Position numbers and translations under genes: made by a program. Below are positions 29,231-35,466 of a stretch of 35,466 nt of DNA, in pieces (within the stretch, counting starts at the first letter, position 1; each line of letters starts with the position of its first letter). The notes under the pieces are model-generated. The model saw only the letters and a list, made by a program, of their open reading frames with translations, searched no databases and had not been told where the DNA came from. The stretch is from Gnetum montanum (lineage: Eukaryota > Streptophyta > Gnetopsida > Gnetales > Gnetaceae). The DNA is taken from positions 248,497 to 283,962 of the forward strand of contig MNCI01008673.1 of NCBI GenBank assembly GCA_015680685.1. Direction: 5' to 3'.

Positions 29231-31956
29231 TTATGTTGTTCTTGGTGGAGGTGGCACTTCCATAGGTTTCTTTTCGTTTTCATCAAGCTTTTTAAATTGG
29301 TACTTATTTAAAAGTGCTTGTAACTTCTCTTCTTCCGTTCTTGGATCATGGACCATCCATGTTAATGAACCAATGTTTGATGGATTTGGCACATTCCATG
29401 GACATGGTAGTTATGGAAACATCTGATTGGCTTTAATACACCATTCTACAAACTTTCATCACTCTTCTTCAAAAGCTCTAGCCTTTTCTCTAAGTTGATG
29501 ATAGTTTGTTAATTTTTTGGCCAAATTCATTGCTACATCCTTTTGTCCCTAGTAGCCAACCTTAACTACCTCTAGTTCTAAGTTTGCTACTTGAAGTTTT
29601 TGTAGAGCATCTTGTCTATCTGCAAACTTCTTCTGATATAAAACATAAGTGGCTACTACTTGTTGTTCTAGTTCATTTCTAGGCCTGCCTACTGTTAACA
29701 TGGCTAGATTAGCATATCAAAGGTTTGCTAATGCCATGTATTCTTTTAAGTCTTCTATCTGTAGGTCTTTATTTTTCACTTTCACTTGATAGGTCTACGC
29801 CATGCTGTCTAAGATGGGTTGCCAATCAGGATTTTGTGCTGCAATTAAACTGATTTTTGCCTTTTCCATCTGGATCTCTTTCTCATTCATTTGTTTAAAC
29901 ATACCCACTTGGTCTTAGAAGTGTTCTTGGAGCCTTTCATGTTTCTTGATCTCATTTTGCCACACATTGATTTTGATAGCTAATTTCTGTCTAATGGTGT
30001 GTACCTCCTCCATAGAGAGGGTTCTATTTTCGATTGCGAGGCAACTCATATTGTGGTTGACCCTCATTAGTTGCTTTCTCAACTAATGGATACTTTCTTC
30101 TAGAGTGTTTTTCTACTTTTCTACTGTGGTCAACCTCATGTTGTTTGCAGCAAGTTGTTTATTTTCTTCTTGTAAGGTAGCAAGTGCTTTAGCATGGGCA
30201 TATAATTGGGCTTCGGCTACTGAAGCATTCAATATTGCCTTTTCTTTCTCATCTACTATAGTATTACTCTTAAGAAGGAAATTGATATGCTTAGTTCTGA
30301 ATTGTGCTATTTGATCTAGTGCTATGAACTAAGTTAGATCTCTCCTTTCTACTCTCAAGGCTACAAGCTCTTCTTGTCATCTGTGAAGCTCATTCTCAAC
30401 ATGTTCTACCCTGGTTTTGACTATGAATAATTTTTCTTTAATGGTTATTAAATCAAACTATGTTGCAATGATTTACTAGGAATATCAAATAGATTTTTCA
30501 TAACTTGTCTTATTTGCAACAATCTATCCAAAACATCTACATGATCTGCAAGAGTCATAGAGGTACTAGTTATCATTTGAGCATCTTTGGCTCTAGAAAT
30601 ATTAGCTGGTGGCATAATAGGTACATTAAAAGATTCTTTAATGTAATCTATGATCACTTCTATGGATCCCATTGCATCATGGTGCTACATGACCATAACT
30701 ATGGCTCCTTCTCCCAATTCAAACACCACTTGGAATGATGCAGTATTCCTAGAAATCTATTATGACCATTGGGCCTGTCCTCCTAATTGCAATGATATCT
30801 ATCCACTAGTAGGATTGGTTGAAATGGTTGTCTAACTACATCATCAATAACTTTGAATAAATTGGCCTCTTCCCTGCTTCCCCAACTAATGGTTTCTACA
30901 ATTTGCTATAGATGACTCATTAAAGGCCTATAATCTTGTGGTAGTAGTGGTGGAACTTGTGGTTGTTGTTGTTGTTGTCCTATGGTTTGAGTAGTCTCCT
31001 CAATGCCTAGTTGTTCTTCTAATTGGTCCTTTTTTGGAGGCACTAGCTTGAGAATTTCAACATAGGAAGCATTTTGTACCTTTCTCAATTCATGATTTGT
31101 ATAACCTTGGATACCAACCCACTTACATAACTTTCAGATAAGGCAAGGGAATGGAAGTGCTAATTTCTCTACCTTCTTTTCTTAAATCCACCTTTGGATT
31201 TCTATGTAGTAGAGATGAGCAATGTTTGCATTGAATTTTCCCATTAATATTGCACTCCATCTGGCCACATATGTAGAGATTCTATTAAGTCTTTTGGTAG
31301 GAAACAGGTGATAGGTGCCAATTTTGAAATAGATCTTTTCTTCTGTAGTTAATTCACTATATTCTTTATCTTCCTTGCTATACACCTACTATGACCATAT
31401 CTTCTTGGTATTTGTGTCAAATCTAGTTGATATCTATGCCACCTTTGCTCCTTGATTAGGTACATTCAATACCTGTACAATTGCCTTAACTAAAAGATAT
31501 TGAGATTCCTTGAATTTTGACTATAGCATCAACTTCTTGATTTTTCCAAAACTGAAGTGTTTCTCCTAGATACCATTCTCCATTGTTTGTTAGAGTAGGC
31601 CACAAAGGAGATGGCTAAAGTTGGGCCTTAACACCTTCTATAGCAAATTCCAAAAATGGGCCAAAATTAAATTCCACAATTACTGTCAACATGATGGATT
31701 TTTCCTGAATAGTTTGAAGGCATTCAAGTGACAGTGTAAGTTGTTATCCCTAGATAGGTACTGGTGGAACATCCGCTTCTACTTGAGCAAATTACTTTGT
31801 GGTAGGAGTTTGTTGATGAATGCTAAAGGATTGTGCTTCATGCTCTCCTTGTTCTGCTTACGAATTTTTCTCACACGCTTCTCCTCTTCCACAACCTCAT
31901 GGTCTTTTCCTTATTGGTTATGGGAGTTCTCCTTATGCTTCTCTTCTTAGGGCCAT
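29231..31956 (-). pseudogene. Copy D ORF2: Transposase_32-like domain plus coiled coil
   Basis: ATG at 31956 (MALRRE) to TAA at 29231, about 908 codons. Readable parts: KEYSELTTEEKIYFKIGTYH and LNRISTYVARWSAILMGKF at 31182-31385, LPFPCLI near 31150, then a Gln-run linker (QQQQQPQVPPLLPQDYRPL) at 30906-31088. A conserved block follows at 30448-30672 (NVPIMPPANISRAKDAQM, DVLDRLLQIRQVM), then the coiled coil from about 30430 to 29260. Gln codons kept here as CAG (29987-29989, 29870-29872) are TAG in copy C. Several stops and indels remain. The reading order equals that of B and C. Confidence 0.72.
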
Positions 31957-32207
31957 CTACAATCAATCAAGGGTTTGGAATTACTAGAATATTCTCATAA
32001 ATGAGCAACAATTTGATACTTTACTCATACCCTTATTCAAATCAAGTTCTTAATTCATTATGATTGTAGAGTTAGAAGATTTTTTAATAACAACCCCATT
32101 AGTACTTTAAATGAGTGGTATGATCAATTAGAAGTCTTTTTAAAGTGGTTTTGGCCTTAACATGAGTGGTTTACTTTAAAAATTCTTAATATGTATCTTA
32201 AACTTAC
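31957..32207 (-). other. Putative ORF2 leader intron, copy D
   Basis: On the minus strand the donor is TATAGGG/GTAAGTT and the acceptor is TTGATTGATTGTAG abutting the ATG. Both splice-site dinucleotides are intact in this copy, giving a 251 bp interval, the same size as in B. Confidence 0.55.
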
Positions 32208-32289
32208 CCCTATAATACCATTCGATTGTTAGCAATTTCGAAAAAATCAACTCAAATTTTCCTTACGAGCACCCTCTCCTCCCTCCTAC

Positions 32290-32291
<2 letters not shown>

Positions 32292-32388
<97 letters not shown>

Positions 32389-32389
32389 N
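32292..32389. other. Homopolymer C run of 97 bases and one N (probable assembly artefact)
   Basis: C fills 32292-32388 and is followed by a single N at 32389. In copies B and C the matching interval holds the internal promoter and a GTGGGGGAAGGG-like stretch. Copy D therefore seems to have lost its promoter segment here, or the region is misassembled. On the minus strand this is a poly-G run, a known dark-cycle artefact in two-colour sequencing. Confidence 0.75.
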
Positions 32390-33766
32390 GATATGCATCA
32401 TGTTGAAAGGATCTTGATATGGAGATGATGCTTCAGTTGTGAAAAATGAGCATTGAAAATCTATGATTAAAGAATGGATGAGAAAGATAACATTGTTGTG
32501 CTATTAGAATGGATATTGTGAGTGATATGGGAAGTATTTATTGTGATTTATTGGAACTGAAAGGCTCAAGATGATGTGGAATCACTTGGTAGGTATAAGA
32601 TACAACAACTATACAAATGGGTCCTTTCCAAAGTAGGCTCCAGCCCTTAATGCCCTTGTATAACCACACCTAAAAGTGTCCTTAGGCACTTAAGGAGTTG
32701 AATGTCACACATAGCTATTTAGCAAAACACATATGTTAGTACCACCAAATTGGAAAAATAACTCTATGTTACTCAACATCATAAGTTATGGTTATTCAAA
32801 CAATGAGATGAAACGTTTTTAGAAGGGATTCTAGAAATCAAGACGTGAGATTTCTTACCATAGGCATAATAAATTCTTGTGTTTTATTAGTGGTTAAGGT
32901 AATCATTAGCCTTTCTATCCAAGATTCAAACCAAGTCCAAACCACATTCTAGTGACATTGCATCGTTTCATCTCTTGGAATCACAATTGTAAGACTACCA
33001 ATGTTACAAGGAGTATTGCCACTTGGCATATTATTCAAGGGAGGAGTTTATTCATGGCATTTTATTCTTATTTTTTTACATTTCTAAGAAGTTTCCTACC
33101 TTCAAGCATGGGTAACATGTATTTCCAGTGGGATCCCCAAAAATTAATTCTATGCTCTTTTATTTCTTAACTATGTCAACCTTTTTAAGGTAGCACTTAT
33201 TTTACTCTTACTCTCATTTTTCATTAGATCTACAAGGATATAATACAACCTAAGTAACATGATAAAATTTACAATAATAATCCAAAAAGAATCCACAAGT
33301 CCCTTGATGTCACACCCTTTTCATTCCACTTGGTTCTTCACTTTTCTATCTAGGTAGAATGGTCACAAGTTTATTCTTAGTTTGATGATGAAAATAATAT
33401 CATTCTCACCATGGTAAGAACCACTTATTATTGGAATGGATGGATGGATAATGTGGGCTCACTATGTAAATAATTAGTCTCTTATGACTTGATATCATAG
33501 AGAAATTTTCACCTTATTGGGCTACATCTTGCCTTTATTTAATTATGTTTTATTAATGATCAAAAATTATTTAAAAGGGTTTGAAACAAAGTATAAAAGA
33601 AATGGAAAAGATGGTAAAAATTATGAAAAAGTACAAGGAATGAAAAATGTTAAAGAATTAAAAAACATTAAAGAATGTAAAAATTTGAAGAAATGAGAAA
33701 AATGTAAATGAAAATGAAAAGGCACTTATTAATTCCTAAGTCATGATAGGGCATTTTTCCCACCAC
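32390..33766 (-). other. Conserved non-coding spacer, copy D
   Basis: Aligns with the spacers of B and C on the minus strand: AGATCTAATGAAAAATGAGA, TTGAAGGTAGG, CTCCTCCCTTGAATAA, and the CTACTTTGGAAAGGACCCAT form of the conserved box near 32630. No open frame of note. Like C it keeps the segment near 33300 (GATGTCACACC) that B has lost. Confidence 0.6.
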
Positions 33767-35028
33767 TAAACTCTTGGACAAGTGTTCAGAAAATGCTCCC
33801 TAGATCTCTTGGATCATATACTTTGGGTGGCTCTCTTACCATCTTTAGGGATTTAACTTTGTTATGATTATCCCATGTGATCTTAATGGTAGTTAAGTTT
33901 TGATCATTTAAGTTCTTGTTTTCCTTTTCCATTGGTATGTGTTCATGAGTTAATATTTTCATTTCCAAGTCATTAGTTGGAGTCATTCTCTTTGAATAGG
34001 AATTAGTAAGTGGTTCATGTATATCCATGCATATGTTTGACAAATTAAGGTTCTCAGTTTGTGGCCACATAGTATCTTTTGGTTTTGTGGCTTGTACTCT
34101 TCTTTCTACACACATTTATGTTTCATTATTACTATGGACTATTATGATGTCTATGCTAGTACTTTGAATGTCCTATCCACTATTCCACCCTTCTCTTTTA
34201 GCAGTTATGCATGGAATTCTTTGTGTATGGATGGCTTCATGTTTGTCCTATTTTGAGATCTCCATGGATAAATCTCTCATGTTTAGCCTAGCATTAATGG
34301 TGCTAAGCCATGCCCTCCCCATGATGATTGAATATTTCTCATTAGTATCCTTCACATCAATTACCAAGAAGTCTGCTGGGTAGGACCACCCATTAATAAT
34401 GGTCACTACATCATCAATTTGTCCCAAAGGGATGACAAAAAATTAATCTACAAGCTCCAATATGATGTTGCATTCTTTAAATGGTGGTAGGCTCCATGTT
34501 TGATATGTGTTGTAGGAGATTAAATTAACTCTAGAACCTAAGTTTAATAGAGCTTTGCACGATAGATTCCTAGCTACTTGTAGATAGATTAAAAGAACTC
34601 CTAAGTCAATTTACTTCTGCAAGAGCGGCCTTCCTTGATCCAATCAGTAATAACTATAGTAAGCATGACAGTCTATATTTTTAAACTTAATGATGATGGA
34701 AGCTTGTTAAGAGTGAGAAGATTCGTTTTAGGAGAAGATGATCTTAATAAAGCTCCTATTTTGCCAGCCTTCTCTAGACTTGTTCTAAAGAAAGGATGTT
34801 TCTTTTTTTAGCACTTAGCATTGCTAGTAAGATCTTCTATTCATACATTTACTGCCCTTACAGCCTTCTTTTGCTATAGTTGTGATGGTATTTCACCCTA
34901 CATTGCAAGTGGTGGCACTGGTGGCAAGGGGTTTAGATTGAAATTTGAGAGATTAGTTGCTTGTGAATGCACATGTGGGTTTAGATTAGTCCTTGGTGGC
35001 ATCAGTTGGTAGTATTCTGGTGGGTGAT
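33767..35028 (-). pseudogene. Copy D ORF1 3' half: gag tail and protease
   Basis: Begins at the copy E insertion. First comes a Pro/Asn-rich gag tail at 34898-35028 (INHPPEYYQLMPPRTNLNP), then a KKHPFF motif near 34800 shared with the gag of B and C. A protease-like domain follows at 34255-34606, then an Asn/Lys-rich tail that stays open at 33786-34115. ORF1 ends in the same sequence context as in B and C (a CAAGAGTTTAGTGGTGGG-like stretch). D has roughly 1,030 bp between the KHPFF motif and the end, C only about 470 bp. This indicates a deletion or replacement of the protease in the B/C subfamily. Several stops are present. Confidence 0.62.
34255..34606 (-). other. Retropepsin-like protease domain remnant in copy D
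   Basis: The minus strand reads KALLNLGSRVNLISYNTYQ, then VVTIINGWSYPADFLVIDV, then IIMGRAWLSTINARLNMRD. This matches the order of plant Ty3/gypsy retropepsins (ALIDLGASVNLMP, flap, ILGRPFLATA; family pattern recalled). The catalytic Asp position is Asn (AAC; plus-strand GTT at 34542-34544) and the following A-S is S-R, so it would be inactive. One stop lies between the active-site and flap segments. Confidence 0.72.
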
Positions 35029-35466
35029 TGATGAGTGGTGAGGTACCCCTACACTCAACCATACGAATACGAGCGTGTACGCGCGATCCGGTCAAACTCC
35101 GCAAACTAAATGCCTTAACGCCACAAGAAACACTTGGGGTTAATCGTTCGTTGTCTTCCCAGGCTTGCTTGTATGTGTCATGGTGTATGGTTAAGCAAGT
35201 CTGAGGTATATGATTTTTTTGGTATTTTTCGGTTTATCTCCTAAGCTATGAGGTGAAGGGTTGAGAAACTAACTAACTCTAACTACACACTAAGTCCAAG
35301 CGTCAGCATCCGTTCCCACTTACCGTACACACCATGAACTGTGCAACTATGGCTACCAAACGCTAATCGTTACTGGGATCACCACACGTAATGCACATGC
35401 TCGAAGCGGTCGTACTGAGGCACTTAACTAACCTATGTGTGACAAGCAGCCGATTCCTTGACTAGC
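35029..35466 (-). repeat. Copy E LTR, partial, CpG-rich
   Basis: Starts TGATGAGTGGTGAGG and runs off the right edge. It matches the family LTR termini and the TACCCCTACACTCAACCATA block. No primer site abuts its left end, so in minus orientation it is a 3' LTR and the body of copy E lies to the right. It interrupts the gag tail of copy D; the bases before it (GTGAT, 35024-35028) would be the target duplication. It keeps many CpGs (ACGAATACGAGCG, ACGCGCGATCCGG), more than any other LTR here, suggesting the most recent insertion. Confidence 0.75.

Larger units (their letters stand above)
28147..35466 (-). mobile_element. Copy D: partial, older element of the same family
   Basis: Minus orientation: 3' LTR (28147-29023), polypurine tract, ORF2, putative intron, spacer with an assembly gap, and the 3' half of ORF1 with a protease remnant. 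It is cut at 35028 by copy E, so its 5' part must lie beyond the right edge of the window. It is the most CpG-poor and most diverged LTR of the family here, yet the only copy in view that keeps a protease. Confidence 0.78.

Noticed and set aside
32226-32417. A 63-codon open frame with a long polyproline run
   Set aside because: It is only the translation of the C homopolymer and N; no real protein is supported.
35029-35466. Copy E LTR considered as the 5' LTR of copy D
   Set aside because: A 5' LTR should be followed by the tRNA-Asp primer site. Instead gag-tail coding sequence abuts it directly, so it is an insertion into D.
1-35466. CRISPR array, bacterial operon or viral genome
   Set aside because: No short regular repeats with unique spacers, no operon-like open frames, and all coding remnants belong to plant retrotransposons.

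Overview
This window looks like intergenic DNA from a large, repeat-rich plant nuclear genome. A gymnosperm would fit: AT-rich, strongly CpG-depleted, old nested retrotransposons and no intact host gene. That assignment is inference; no species marker was seen. No tRNA or rRNA gene, CRISPR array or intact protein-coding gene was found. Every coding stretch is a decayed transposon gene.

Layout. 1-440 is an unusually CpG-rich unidentified segment. 441-3690 is AT-rich and holds a ~250 bp tandem repeat, a GAGACATCT-rich stretch and a perfect 33 bp duplication. 3690-5587 is copy A (+), a Ty3/gypsy-type gag fragment joined to the coiled-coil tail of another retroelement gene. Copy B (-, 5588-14556) is a complete LTR element inserted into the DNA just 3' of copy A. 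14562-17763 is old sequence with a ~350 bp duplication split by a tRNA-type SINE, a second SINE piece, a 63 bp tandem duplication and a LINE reverse-transcriptase remnant. Copy C (+, 17769-26981) is a second complete element with a perfect 5 bp target duplication. 26987-28146 is flanking DNA with an array of CCAC..GTCATGGTG-like motifs. Copy D (-, 28147 to beyond the window) is a third, more decayed element. Copy E (-, from 35029) is the edge of a fourth, CpG-rich element inserted in D.

B, C, D and E share one LTR family (~860-890 bp, TGATGA...TCATCA ends). Where the primer site is visible (B, C) it is a decayed tRNA-Asp type, as in Athila/Tat-like Ty3/gypsy elements. Order in B and C: LTR, ORF1 (gag with a zinc knuckle), a conserved non-coding spacer, ORF2 (~900 codons with a long coiled-coil tail), LTR. 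No reverse transcriptase, RNase H or integrase is recognisable in B, C or D, so the family appears non-autonomous. D keeps a protease remnant in ORF1 that B and C lack.

The most interesting observation is that ORF2 appears to have its own expression cassette. About 500 bp upstream of its ATG lies a TATA box preceded by paired GATATC boxes 14 bp apart, the same module found in the LTR U3. Between this promoter and the ATG, all three copies keep a GGTAAGT-like donor, and D keeps a TTGTAG acceptor abutting the ATG, suggesting a 251-295 bp leader intron. This is a sequence-based inference.
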